Shown here in pieces: positions 1 through 7,942 of a DNA stretch of 64,000 nt; positions within the stretch are counted from its first letter, which is position 1; the number at the start of each line of letters is the position of its first letter. The DNA is from Herbiconiux sp. A18JL235 (GTDB taxonomy: Bacteria; Actinomycetota; Actinomycetes; Actinomycetales; Microbacteriaceae), in NCBI RefSeq assembly GCF_040939305.1, contig NZ_CP162511.1:3286001-3350000 (forward strand), written 5' to 3'. A program made the position numbers and the translations under genes. The notes beneath the pieces are model-generated. The model did no database searches and was not told the DNA's origin. It was given only the letters and a program-made list of their open reading frames with translations.

Positions 1-1725
1 TTCACCGTGGCAGCGGGCGAGATCATCGGTCTGGCCGGTGTGCAGGGCAACGGGCAGGCGGCGCTCATCCGTGCGCTCGCCGGGCTCGAGCCCACCTCGG
101 GCGCGATCGAGGTCGGCGGGCGGCCCGTCTCCAACGGCTCCAACGCCGCGGCCGCCTCGGCCGGCGTCGTCTACGTTCCCGCCGACCGCCACGGCGAGGG
201 TGTGTTCCTCCCTCTCTCGGTGGGCGACAACATCTCGGCGAAGACCCTGCCGCAGGTCTCGCGCGGCGGCATGGTGAGCGAGCGCAAGGTGCTCTCGGTG
301 GCCGCCGAGCAGATCCGTCGGCTCGCCATCAAGACCCCGTCGGCGCGCACTCCCATCCAGTCGCTCTCGGGGGGCAACCAGCAGAAGGCCGTGCTCGCAC
401 GAACTCTGCTCTCCAAGCCCGCCGTTCTCCTCGCCGAGGAGCCGACCCAGGGCGTCGACGCCGGCGCGCGCGTCGACATCTACCGCATCCTTCGCGACGC
501 GGCGGATGCGGGGGCGGCCGTGGTCATCCTCTCCTCCGACGGCGTGGAGCTCGAAGGGCTCTGCGACCGCGTGCTCATCATGTCGCGCGGGCAGGTGGTG
601 CAGGAGCTCGTCGGCGACGAGGTGTCGGAGGCCGCCATCGCGCGGGCGGCGCTCACCTCGACGACCGTGCGCGAGCGCACCGACAGCGACAAGGCGGCGA
701 AGGGCGTGAAGCTCCGTCGCTTCCTGCGCGGCGACCAGTCGCCCGCCGCGGTGCTCGGCGCCATCTTCCTGCTGCTCGGCGTCGTCGTCGCGGCCACGAA
801 CCCCGCCTACCTCGGGGCCTTCAACATCAACAACCTGCTGTTCATGGCCGCACCCCTGCTGTTCGTGGGGGCCGCTCAACAGGTGGTGGTGCTCGGCTCG
901 GGCTTCGACCTGTCGGTCGGGCCGCTGATGGGCCTGCTCGTCGTGCTCGCCTCTTACTGGATCGTCGACGGCGGCAACCTCTACGTCGGCATCGCACTCA
1001 TGGTGGTGGGTGCCATCGGAACCGGGGTGGTGAACGGCTTCCTCGTCACGAGGTTCGCCATCAACCCGGTGGTGGTCACGCTCGCCATGTACATGGCGCT
1101 GCAGGGCATCTACCTCACCCTGCGGTCGACCCCCGGCGGCATCATCTTCGGCCCGGTCGCCGACCAGATCCAGGGGCGCATCGGCATCGTGCCCGTCGTC
1201 ACCATCGTCGCCGTCGTGGTGCTGCTGGTGCTCGAGTTCGCGCTGCGCCGCACCCGCTGGGGTGTGGAGCTGCGCGGCGTCGGCTCGCGCGTCGACGCGG
1301 CGGCCCGGCTCGGCATCAAGGTGAAGCGCACGCAGTTCCTCTCCTACGTGCTGTGCTCCTTCCTGGTGCTCCCGGCCGCGGTCATCATGATGGCGCAGAT
1401 CGGCATCGGCGACGGGCGGCCCTCGCTGTCGTACACGCTCTCCTCGGTCACCGTCGTGGTGCTCGCGGGCGCCTCCATCTTCGGCGGGCGCGGGTCGTTC
1501 ATCGGGGTGCTGGCAGCGGCGTTCCTCGTGCAGCAGGTGCTGAACGTGTCGCCGTTCCTCGGTCTCTCGCAAGCGTGGTCGTACTGGCTCCCTGGGCTCA
1601 TCACGCTCGCCGCCGCCGTGCTCTACGCGCAGCTGCGCCGCTCCCGCCGCCGGCGCCTTCGGGCTCCGATCGCCGGCACCACCTCCACCTCGTCCATCGC
1701 CGCCATCCCCGGGAGGAACTCATGA
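1..1725 (+). CDS. Sugar ABC transporter, fused ATPase-permease (5' partial)
   Basis: The frame is open from base 1, so the gene is cut by the window edge and the GTG at 7 is not its start. What remains is the second nucleotide-binding domain of a ribose/xylose-type importer (about residues 1-205 counted from base 1; signature LSGGNQQ at 122-128, Walker B region LLAEEPT at 143-149), followed by an RbsC-like inner-membrane permease domain with about ten hydrophobic segments (about 245-550). Walker A is degenerate (GVQGNGQ, no Lys-Ser/Thr), as is usual in the second domain of this family. These parts are normally separate proteins, so this is a fusion. Its stop overlaps the next ATG. The sugar carried is unknown. 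Confidence 0.88.
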   Translation, partial: FTVAAGEIIGLAGVQGNGQAALIRALAGLEPTSGAIEVGGRPVSNGSNAAAASAGVVYVPADRHGEGVFLPLSVGDNISAKTLPQVSRGGMVSERKVLSVAAEQIRRLAIKTPSARTPIQSLSGGNQQKAVLARTLLSKPAVLLAEEPTQGVDAGARVDIYRILRDAADAGAAVVILSSDGVELEGLCDRVLIMSRGQVVQELVGDEVSEAAIARAALTSTTVRERTDSDKAAKGVKLRRFLRGDQSPAAVLGAIFLLLGVVVAATNPAYLGAFNINNLLFMAAPLLFVGAAQQVVVLGSGFDLSVGPLMGLLVVLASYWIVDGGNLYVGIALMVVGAIGTGVVNGFLVTRFAINPVVVTLAMYMALQGIYLTLRSTPGGIIFGPVADQIQGRIGIVPVVTIVAVVVLLVLEFALRRTRWGVELRGVGSRVDAAARLGIKVKRTQFLSYVLCSFLVLPAAVIMMAQIGIGDGRPSLSYTLSSVTVVVLAGASIFGGRGSFIGVLAAAFLVQQVLNVSPFLGLSQAWSYWLPGLITLAAAVLYAQLRRSRRRRLRAPIAGTTSTSSIAAIPGRNS

Positions 1726-2747
1726 CCGACTTCACCGGACAGGCCGGGTCGCTGTGGCGCCGGATGCTCTCCGGCAGCTGGGTGGGCATCACCGTCGCCA
1801 CGGTGCTGCTGTTCGCGCTCTCGCCCGTGATCGCACCGGGATCGCTCGCCCCGGCACCGCTTCTCAGCATGCTGCCCTTCGCATCCGTCTTGGCCATCGT
1901 GGCCGCGGGCCAGACCCTCGTGGTGCAGCAGCGCGGGCTCGACCTGTCGATCCCCGGCATGATCGCGCTCGCCGCCGTGCTCTCGACCGGGCTGCCGCAG
2001 AACTACGGGTGGCCGCTGTGGGCGGCGGTGATCGCGGGCATCGTCGGGCCGGGCATCGTCGGCATCGTGAACGGCGTGCTCGTCACGGTGTTCAAGGTGA
2101 TGCCGCTCGTCGTGACCCTCGGCATGAACGCGGTGCTCCTCGGCACGGTGTTCTTCATCGCCAACGGCACGCCCTCCGGCGCCCCCGCCGAGCTCAACGG
2201 CTTCGCGCTCGACCGCACGCTCGGCGTGCCGAACACGCTGCTCATCGCGATCGTCGTGGTGGTGCTGGCGGGGCTGGTGACCCAGAAGTCGATCATCGGG
2301 CGCCGCCTCACCGCGGTGGGCGTGAGCGAGCGGGCGGCCGCGGCGCTCGGCATCCGGGTGAACATGTACCAGATGTTCGCGTACGGCTTCGCCGGCCTCG
2401 CCTACGGCGCCGGCGGCGTGCTGCTCGCGGGGTACACGAAGACCCCGGCGCTCTTCCTCGGCGACTCGTACCTGCTGCCGACGGTCGCCGCCGTCGTGCT
2501 CGGCGGCACCGCCCTCACCGGCGGCATCGCGAGCGTCATCGCCACGGGCATCGCCGCCCTCTTCCTCACCCAGCTGGGGCAGCTCCTCCGCTCCCTCGGC
2601 TGGCAGGACGCACTGCAGCTCATCGCCCAGTCGGTCGTGCTCATCGCGGTCGTGCTCCTCCGCGAGCTGGTGCCCGTGCTCGTGCGGCGCTCCCGCGCAC
2701 GCCGCGAGCAGCGCCCGCTCGCCCCCGCGGGCGCGTCGGCCGGGTAA
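1722..2747 (+). CDS. Sugar ABC transporter permease, RbsC type
   Basis: 341 residues. This is an inner-membrane permease of the branched-chain/ribose superfamily with about nine to ten hydrophobic segments and the family motif GLDLSIPG near residue 70. GGTALTGG near residue 255 matches the conserved loop of RbsC, XylH and YtfT proteins. ATG at 1722 was chosen because GGGAGGA lies 5 bases upstream and the codon overlaps the stop of the fused ATPase-permease (ATGA). Two permease domains and one ATPase fit a complete importer core; the binding protein must lie left of the window. The Arg-rich C-terminus is cytoplasmic. Confidence 0.85.
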   Translation: MTDFTGQAGSLWRRMLSGSWVGITVATVLLFALSPVIAPGSLAPAPLLSMLPFASVLAIVAAGQTLVVQQRGLDLSIPGMIALAAVLSTGLPQNYGWPLWAAVIAGIVGPGIVGIVNGVLVTVFKVMPLVVTLGMNAVLLGTVFFIANGTPSGAPAELNGFALDRTLGVPNTLLIAIVVVVLAGLVTQKSIIGRRLTAVGVSERAAAALGIRVNMYQMFAYGFAGLAYGAGGVLLAGYTKTPALFLGDSYLLPTVAAVVLGGTALTGGIASVIATGIAALFLTQLGQLLRSLGWQDALQLIAQSVVLIAVVLLRELVPVLVRRSRARREQRPLAPAGASAG

Positions 2748-2804
2748 TCGCGTCGCGGATTCGGGGACGGATACGGCCCCGGCCACGTACGGATGAATTC
2801 CCGT

Positions 2805-2833
2805 TTGCGAGTTTTCTTCATGTCAGCTATCCT
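2805..2833 (+). promoter_or_regulatory. Candidate sigma-70 promoter of a small RNA
   Basis: TTGCGA (2805-2810) and TATCCT (2828-2833) are separated by exactly 17 bases, a good match to housekeeping promoter hexamers. Transcription would start near 2840. It would run through two hairpins and then into the HEPN gene at 2923. This short patch is visibly AT-richer than its surroundings. Confidence 0.6.
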
Positions 2834-2839
2834 GATGGA

Positions 2840-2905
2840 GCACGACGGCAGGCAGGATCTGCTCGTCACTCATCCGAGGGCCCCGCACAGCGCGGGGCCC
2901 TCGAA
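2840..2905 (+). ncRNA. Candidate AbiF-associated structured small RNA
   Basis: A predicted transcript of about 65 nt between the promoter at 2805-2833 and the HEPN/Abi_2 gene. Hairpin 1 pairs GACGGCAG (2844-2851) with CTGC-t-CGTC (2859-2867, one bulge) around a 7-nt loop. Hairpin 2 is a perfect 11-bp stem (2876-2886 with 2892-2902). GGAT in the first loop (2855-2858) can pair with ATCC in the linker (2872-2875), giving a possible pseudoknot. From memory, small structured RNAs upstream of abiF-like genes are a described motif class. Membership here is inferred from position and fold, not from an alignment. Confidence 0.5.
2876..2902 (+). terminator. Strong hairpin just upstream of the HEPN gene
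   Basis: A perfect inverted repeat GAGGGCCCCGC / GCGGGGCCCTC with the 5-nt loop ACAGC. It ends 20 bases before the ATG at 2923. No T-run follows, as is common for actinobacterial terminators. It could end the small RNA and also limit read-through into the HEPN gene, or simply be the 3' domain of the RNA. Confidence 0.6.
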
Positions 2906-2922
2906 GTGTTTCCAGGTCGAAC

Positions 2923-3696
2923 ATGCCACAACGTCTCATCTCGCAACTCCACCCGGCACGCCTCGCCTCGTACGCCGAGCACGGCCCGCCGGCCGTGACA
3001 ACGGCCGGGTCCGTCGCAGCCTTGTACGTGTGGCACGTGGCGCTCTGCTCTGCCTGGTACGAGACGTTGGCGTACACAGAAGCGCTGCTGAGAAACGTGG
3101 TCGACGCGCAACTCCGGCGCTGGAACGTCTGCCAGGAGGCTGGAGAGGACTGGCTCTCACATCCTGCGCCACCGCTCGCCGGTCTCGTCCGTCGGGCATC
3201 GGGTCAGTGCACATCACGCGCGCAGCAGGCAGCTCTCCGACGGCCGCCGACACACCCGCGCCATGCCGCTCCGGTCAGCTTGGACGACAAGGTCTCGCAG
3301 CTCGAGCTGGGGAGCATCAGCGCGCTCTTCCGGCTCGTTCCTCCGTCTGACCGCAAGCTGAAGAGCACAGGTCACACGGGACGGGAGAACCTGTGGTGCC
3401 ACGCTCTGGCGAAAGGCTTCCCCTCGCTCGACGAGCATCTCCTCGCCAGCTGGAACGGGTGGTTCCCGGCCCCCTTGCCTGCTGAGGTGCAAGGTGGATA
3501 TGCGATCGGTCACGCGGTCGAGCGGCTTCGGAGGCTACGCAACCGCATCAGCCACCACGAACCGATACTCGGCGTGAATCACCGCGAACGGTTGAAAGAT
3601 GTGTCGATGCTGGCGCGCTGCATCGACCTCGGCGTGGCGCATGATCTGCGGAACCTCGATCGGGTGCGTCGCACTCTCGCTCTTCGACCTCGCTGA
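2923..3696 (+). CDS. HEPN-domain Abi_2 (AbiF-like) protein
   Basis: 257 residues. The N-terminal part has the pattern of actinobacterial Abi-family proteins: a helix with ALYVWHVALCSAWYETL followed by EALLRN (about residues 33-62). The C-terminal part carries LRRLRNRISHHEP, whose R206-x4-H211 is the HEPN ribonuclease motif. Families like this act as RNA-cleaving toxins in abortive phage defence; here that role is inferred. ATG at 2923 has only a weak ribosome site, and a structured RNA with a strong hairpin lies directly upstream. The gene stands alone, has more mixed codons than its neighbours, and sits between unrelated metabolic genes, which suggests lateral transfer. Confidence 0.75.
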   Translation: MPQRLISQLHPARLASYAEHGPPAVTTAGSVAALYVWHVALCSAWYETLAYTEALLRNVVDAQLRRWNVCQEAGEDWLSHPAPPLAGLVRRASGQCTSRAQQAALRRPPTHPRHAAPVSLDDKVSQLELGSISALFRLVPPSDRKLKSTGHTGRENLWCHALAKGFPSLDEHLLASWNGWFPAPLPAEVQGGYAIGHAVERLRRLRNRISHHEPILGVNHRERLKDVSMLARCIDLGVAHDLRNLDRVRRTLALRPR

Positions 3697-3788
3697 GCGG
3701 CACTGCCGAAAGTGCTCGACGTCAAGCCCCCACCCGATCGGCAAGGCGGTCCGAACCGATGGCCGGGCGGGTACGAATGAGGGGTGAG

Positions 3789-3808
3789 GCGCCGCGACCG
3801 CGCGGCGC
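3789..3808. other. Hairpin touching a ribosome-binding site
   Basis: A perfect 8-bp inverted repeat GCGCCGCG / CGCGGCGC with loop ACCG. It ends one base before the AGGAG (3809-3813) of the hydrolase gene. It may terminate the HEPN transcript or structure the hydrolase leader. No T-run follows. Confidence 0.35.
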
Positions 3809-3821
3809 AGGAGAGGTTCTG

Positions 3822-4697
3822 ATGACCGACACCAACGCTCACTCCGACACCCCCGGCACCCCGGCCCCCGCCCCCGAATCGCACGGGCTGCTCGGTGACA
3901 CCGGGTTGCACGTCGACGACACCGGTGGCAGCGGCCGCCCGGTCGTGCTGATCCATGGCTGGCCGCTGTCGGGCGAGGCCTGGAAACTGCAGGTTCCGGC
4001 GTTCCGCGACGCCGGCTACCGCGTCGTCACCTACGACCGCCGCGGCTTCGGGCGCAGCGACAAGCCGCTGACGGGGTACGGGTACGACTCGCTCTCCGAC
4101 GACCTCGCCGCCGTTCTCGACGAGCTCGACCTGCGCGACGTCACCCTCGTCGGGTTCTCGATGGGTGGCGGCGAAGTCGCTCGCTACCTCCCCCGGCACG
4201 GCGCCGACCGCATCCGGAGCGTCGTCTTCGCCTCGGCGGTTCCGCCCTACCTGCTGCACCTGCCCGGCAACCCCGACGGACCGCTGAGCGCCGCCGAGGC
4301 CGCGAAGATGACGGCGGCGCTCACCGCGAACCAGGAGAAGTTCTACGACGACTTCACCACCACCTTCTTCTCGGTCGACGGCGAACTTGCCGTCACGGAG
4401 CAGCAGCGGCAGGAGGCGCTCGAGCTCACGAAGCAGGCCTACAAGCCCGCAGCACTCGAGGCGATGGCGGCGTTCGCGGGCACCGACTTCCGCGACGACC
4501 TAGCGGCGGTCACCGTGCCGGCTCTCGTCATCCACGGCGATTCGGATGCGACTGTACCGTTCGAGGGATCGGGCAAGCGCACCCACGAGGCGATCGCCGG
4601 TTCCGAGCTCTACGTCGTGGCGGGGGCGCCCCACGGCGTGAACGTGAGCCACGCCGCGGAGTGGAACCGAGCTGTGCTGGAGTTCCTGGCGAAGTAG
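3822..4697 (+). CDS. Alpha/beta hydrolase, non-haem chloroperoxidase-like
   Basis: 291 residues. The fold is recognised from HGWPLSG (oxyanion region), the nucleophile elbow GFSMGGGE with Ser113, the acid region HGDSDATVP and the final GAPHGV with the catalytic His. This pattern matches cofactor-free chloroperoxidases/perhydrolases and related esterases; the natural substrate cannot be told. ATG at 3822 follows AGGAG by 8 bases; the in-frame extension upstream to 3759 has no ribosome site. The first 30 residues are a Pro/Thr-rich tail with no signal peptide, so the enzyme is cytoplasmic. The aldo/keto reductase gene follows 32 bases downstream. Confidence 0.85.
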   Translation: MTDTNAHSDTPGTPAPAPESHGLLGDTGLHVDDTGGSGRPVVLIHGWPLSGEAWKLQVPAFRDAGYRVVTYDRRGFGRSDKPLTGYGYDSLSDDLAAVLDELDLRDVTLVGFSMGGGEVARYLPRHGADRIRSVVFASAVPPYLLHLPGNPDGPLSAAEAAKMTAALTANQEKFYDDFTTTFFSVDGELAVTEQQRQEALELTKQAYKPAALEAMAAFAGTDFRDDLAAVTVPALVIHGDSDATVPFEGSGKRTHEAIAGSELYVVAGAPHGVNVSHAAEWNRAVLEFLAK

Positions 4698-4729
4698 CGC
4701 ACGGGAGGGGTGAGGCTCAGGATGGAGTC

Positions 4730-5668
4730 ATGAAGAGCTTCACCCTCCCCGGAACCGACATCACCGCCCCCAACATCGTGCTCGGCCTCATGCGCATCGC
4801 CGAGAAGACCGACGACGAGGTGCGCGAGCTGGTGCACACCGCCCGCGACGCGGGCATCGACTTCGTCGACCACGCCGACGTGTACGGCAACCCTGTTCTG
4901 CACGGCTGCGAGCGCCGCTTCGCCGAAGCCATGCAGCTCACGCCCTCCGAGCGCGACGCCGTCACCATCCAGACCAAGGCCGGCATCGTGCCCGACGGCC
5001 CCTACTTCGACTTCTCCTACGAGCACCTGATCGAGTCGGTCGAGGGCTCGCTCGAGGCGCTGCAGACCGACCGCATCGACATTCTGCTGCTGCACCGCCC
5101 CGACGCCCTGGTCGAGCCCGACGAGGTCGCCCGTGCCTTCGACGAGCTGCACGAGTCGGGCAAGGTACGCGCCTTCGGCGTCTCGAACCACACTCCGCGC
5201 CAGATCGAATTGCTGAAGCGCTCGGTGCGCCAGCCCATCGTCGCCAATCAGCTGCAGCTGTCGATCACCCACTCGCCGATCATCGCCCAGGGCGTCTCGT
5301 CGAACATGGCGGGCGCCGAGCAGTCGATCACGCTCGATGGCGGCGGCATCCTCGACTACTGCCGCCTCAACGACATCACCGTGCAGGCGTGGTCGCCGTT
5401 CCAGGCGGGGTTCTTCGACGGCGTCTTCCTCGACGCCGAGCGCTTCCCCGAACTCAACGCCGTCATCGACCGCCTCGCCGCGAAGTACGACGTGCCGCCC
5501 ATCGCCATCGCCACGGCGTGGATCACCCGCCACCCCGCGCAGATGCAGGTCGTGCTCGGCACCACCACCCCGCAGCGGGTGACGGATGCGGCCCAGGGCT
5601 CCGACATCCCCCTCACCCGCGCCGAGTGGTACGAGCTGTTCCGCACCGCGGGGCACATCGTCCCGTAG
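4730..5668 (+). CDS. Aldo/keto reductase, YdhF-like
   Basis: 312 residues, an NADPH-dependent TIM-barrel oxidoreductase. The catalytic tetrad is visible: Asp and Tyr in DHADVYGN, Lys in QTKAG and His in LLLHRPD. The sequence resembles E. coli YdhF in length and in the IVANQLQLS and AWSPFQAG segments. ATG at 4730 follows GGATGGAG and starts at the conserved MKSF...GLMRIA beginning. It probably reduces small aldehydes or ketones and is cotranscribed with the hydrolase upstream. The gene ends against a convergent small gene. Confidence 0.85.
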   Translation: MKSFTLPGTDITAPNIVLGLMRIAEKTDDEVRELVHTARDAGIDFVDHADVYGNPVLHGCERRFAEAMQLTPSERDAVTIQTKAGIVPDGPYFDFSYEHLIESVEGSLEALQTDRIDILLLHRPDALVEPDEVARAFDELHESGKVRAFGVSNHTPRQIELLKRSVRQPIVANQLQLSITHSPIIAQGVSSNMAGAEQSITLDGGGILDYCRLNDITVQAWSPFQAGFFDGVFLDAERFPELNAVIDRLAAKYDVPPIAIATAWITRHPAQMQVVLGTTTPQRVTDAAQGSDIPLTRAEWYELFRTAGHIVP

Positions 5669-5672
5669 CGGG

Positions 5673-5882
5673 TCAGTCGGCAGCGGCCTCGGCGGCGGCT
5701 TCGGGGTCGATGATCTCGGGGTCGCCGCCCGGCCGCACGACGGCGTCGTCGCGCACGTCGATGCGCTTGTGACCGTCGGCCGTCTCGCTCACGTCGATGC
5801 GGGGCGCCGCATCCTCCTCGGTCGCGTTCGGCGCCGATGTCAACTGATCGTGCCGCTTCGCCTCGAAGTCCTCGTCGCTCAT
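5673..5882 (-). CDS. Small acidic hypothetical protein
   Basis: 69 residues, hydrophilic and acidic, beginning MSDEDFEAKRH and ending in a Glu/Ala-rich tail. There is no membrane segment or known motif. ATG at 5882 is preceded by GGGAGGAG with good spacing, which is the main reason to call it a gene; the longer in-frame reading to 5999 lacks a ribosome site. It is convergent with the aldo/keto reductase, with 4 bases between the stops. Function unknown. Confidence 0.6.
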   Translation of the reverse strand: MSDEDFEAKRHDQLTSAPNATEEDAAPRIDVSETADGHKRIDVRDDAVVRPGGDPEIIDPEAAAEAAAD

Positions 5883-6013
5883 GCCGCTCCTCCCGTCACC
5901 TGCGCCCGGATGACGCCTGCTCCCATCCTCGTCTCGCAACGCCTGCCCGCAAAGGCCCCCCGCACGATCCGAGGACGTGCCTGGGTGGTGTGATCGCAAG
6001 GCGGAAGAGGAGT

Positions 6014-6030
6014 CGATAGCGGCGCTATCG
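6014..6030 (-). terminator. Hairpin downstream of the GAF-Fis regulator
   Basis: Perfect 7-bp inverted repeat CGATAGC / GCTATCG with a 3-base loop, 43 bases past the stop of the regulator gene. It is a plausible terminator without a T-run. Confidence 0.35.
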
Positions 6031-6072
6031 GCGACGATGACAACGCCGCGAGCGCGCCGCCCGGGTGCGTCG

Positions 6073-7797
6073 TCAGGCCGTCATGCGGTAGGCCTTCATC
6101 TTGCGGTAGACCGTGGCGCGGGACAGCCCGAGGATCTCGGCGGCCTTCGACCGGTTGCCGTCGGCCTCGTGAAGCGCCTTGCGGATGGCCTCGAGCTCGA
6201 CCCGCTCGATCATCGACAGCGCCCGCGCCCCCTGCATCGAGGCGGGCAGGTCGGCCGGCAGCACGGCGCCGCGCTTGCCCGTGAGGGCGAGCTGCTCGAG
6301 CACGCCACGCAGCTCCTTCAGGTTGCCCGGCCATGCGTAGCCCTGCAGCAGCTCGAGCGCGTCGGCACGCAGCTCGAGGCCCGCCCCGTGAGCCACCTGC
6401 TCCGCGAACACGTGCCACAGCGCCGGGATGTCGGCAGTGCGCTCCCTCAGCGGCGGCACCCACAGCGAGCCCATTCCGAGCCGCGCCGCGACGCCCTCCG
6501 CCTCCTCGGGCGAGCTCGCCGCGAGCGTGAGCAGCACCGGGCCGCGGCCCGTGCTGCTCTCCACCAGCGACCGCACCCCGTCGACGGTGTGCGGATCGAG
6601 GGTCTCGATGCCCCGCACGATGACGGGGGCCGACGCGGTGAGCTTCTCCGAGAGTTTCTGCAGCCACTTGCGTGAACCGACGACGTGCCGCTCCGCGGCA
6701 TCCGTCACCAGCCCCTGCGCCACGGGCGTTCCCGGTCGGAACGGCAGCCCGAGCGCGAGCGAGGTGCGCCCGGTTCCTGGTTCGCCTGCGATCACGAGCG
6801 GGCGCCGCGCCTCTCGGTGGCGCGCCACCTGGTGCACCACCTGCAGCCACTCGGGCGTGCGCCCCACGAGCTGCGGGCGCGCCGGCCCGATGCTCGTCGT
6901 CGCGGTGCGCCGGTCGCGCTCGAGCGCCACCACGACACCGGCGTCGTCGCCGAGCGCCGTCACCTGCAGCTCGACGGTTCCCGTGGAGAGCTCGAGCGCG
7001 AGGCGACCCGAGCGCCGCTCCCCCGCGCAGTGCTGCTGGATGAGATTGAGATCGGCGACGGTGAGCCGACCCGCCTTCTGGCTCTGCATCACGAGCCCCT
7101 GCGGCCCGAAGGCCAGCACCGGCCCCGTGTGGGCCCGCACCGTCTCGAGGAAGCTGGAGAACATCATCCGTGCCGCCGGCTGCTCCACGTCGAGCACCTG
7201 CTGCTCGAGCTGCATCGTCACCGATGTCACGAGCGGCCGCAGCAGACCGCTGCGCTCGGAGAGGTCGCTCGACACGGTGACGACGGCGAGCAGCTTGCCG
7301 GTGATCGGATGCCGCACCGGCGACCCCGTGCACACCGCCTGGCTGTAGAAGTCGGCGAAGTGCTCGGCGCCCGAGATCTGCACGCTGCGCCCCGTGGCCG
7401 CCACGGTGCCGACGCCGTTCGTGCCCACCACGTCTTCGGCGAGCACCGCGCCACGCACCGTGCCGAGACGGTCGAGGTGGTCGAGGGCGTTGTGGTCGTG
7501 CGACCAGCGCTGCAGGATGCGGCCCTGCGAGTCGGCGAGCAGCAGGCCCATCCCGGTGCCGTCGAGGTCGTCGGAGACGCGCGCGAGCGGCGCCTGGAAC
7601 ATGTCGAGCAGGTGCGCGTCGAGCATCTCGTCGGAGACGCGGGGCACGTCGCGGATGTTGGCGGGAACGCCGATGGCGTCTTTCGAGCGCTGCCACGACT
7701 TCAGCAGTTCGGGGTTCAGCGTCTTGGTGAGGGCGTCTGCGGCGAGGAAGTCGTCTTTGACCTTCTGCACGCGGTTCGGGTCGAACGGGATTGGCAC
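6073..7797 (-). CDS. GAF-Fis transcriptional regulator with degenerate AAA domain
   Basis: 574 residues, built like AcoR-type activators: an N-terminal segment with the family motif LLKSWQRSK, a GAF sensor (about 85-230), an AAA-like region (about 320-500) and a Fis helix-turn-helix at the C-terminus (GNRSKAAEILGLSRATVYRK). The AAA part keeps GEPGTGRTS (Walker A) and WPGNLKEL, but shows no GAFTGA loop and no clear Walker B. It therefore probably does not remodel sigma-54, which actinobacteria lack. Such proteins often control aldehyde and alcohol dehydrogenase genes, as found just upstream. Start is GTG at 7797, with AGGAG 6 bases upstream. Confidence 0.83.
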   Translation of the reverse strand: MPIPFDPNRVQKVKDDFLAADALTKTLNPELLKSWQRSKDAIGVPANIRDVPRVSDEMLDAHLLDMFQAPLARVSDDLDGTGMGLLLADSQGRILQRWSHDHNALDHLDRLGTVRGAVLAEDVVGTNGVGTVAATGRSVQISGAEHFADFYSQAVCTGSPVRHPITGKLLAVVTVSSDLSERSGLLRPLVTSVTMQLEQQVLDVEQPAARMMFSSFLETVRAHTGPVLAFGPQGLVMQSQKAGRLTVADLNLIQQHCAGERRSGRLALELSTGTVELQVTALGDDAGVVVALERDRRTATTSIGPARPQLVGRTPEWLQVVHQVARHREARRPLVIAGEPGTGRTSLALGLPFRPGTPVAQGLVTDAAERHVVGSRKWLQKLSEKLTASAPVIVRGIETLDPHTVDGVRSLVESSTGRGPVLLTLAASSPEEAEGVAARLGMGSLWVPPLRERTADIPALWHVFAEQVAHGAGLELRADALELLQGYAWPGNLKELRGVLEQLALTGKRGAVLPADLPASMQGARALSMIERVELEAIRKALHEADGNRSKAAEILGLSRATVYRKMKAYRMTA

Positions 7798-7942
7798 GAT
7801 GAACTCCTAGGTTCTGCCCGCGCGCTCGAACGACGCGGTTTGCCTCGTCGTCGAGATCGCAGGACCGATATGGTGCGTGCACACCGGGTGGGTGAATCGT
7901 AACGTCATCATCACGGCTCGTCGGTCGGAGGTCAAGTCACGA

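Noticed and set aside
2748..3821. Mobile element or integration site around the HEPN gene
   Set aside because: No tRNA end, direct repeats, integrase or inverted terminal repeats were seen at the borders; only composition and isolation hint at transfer.
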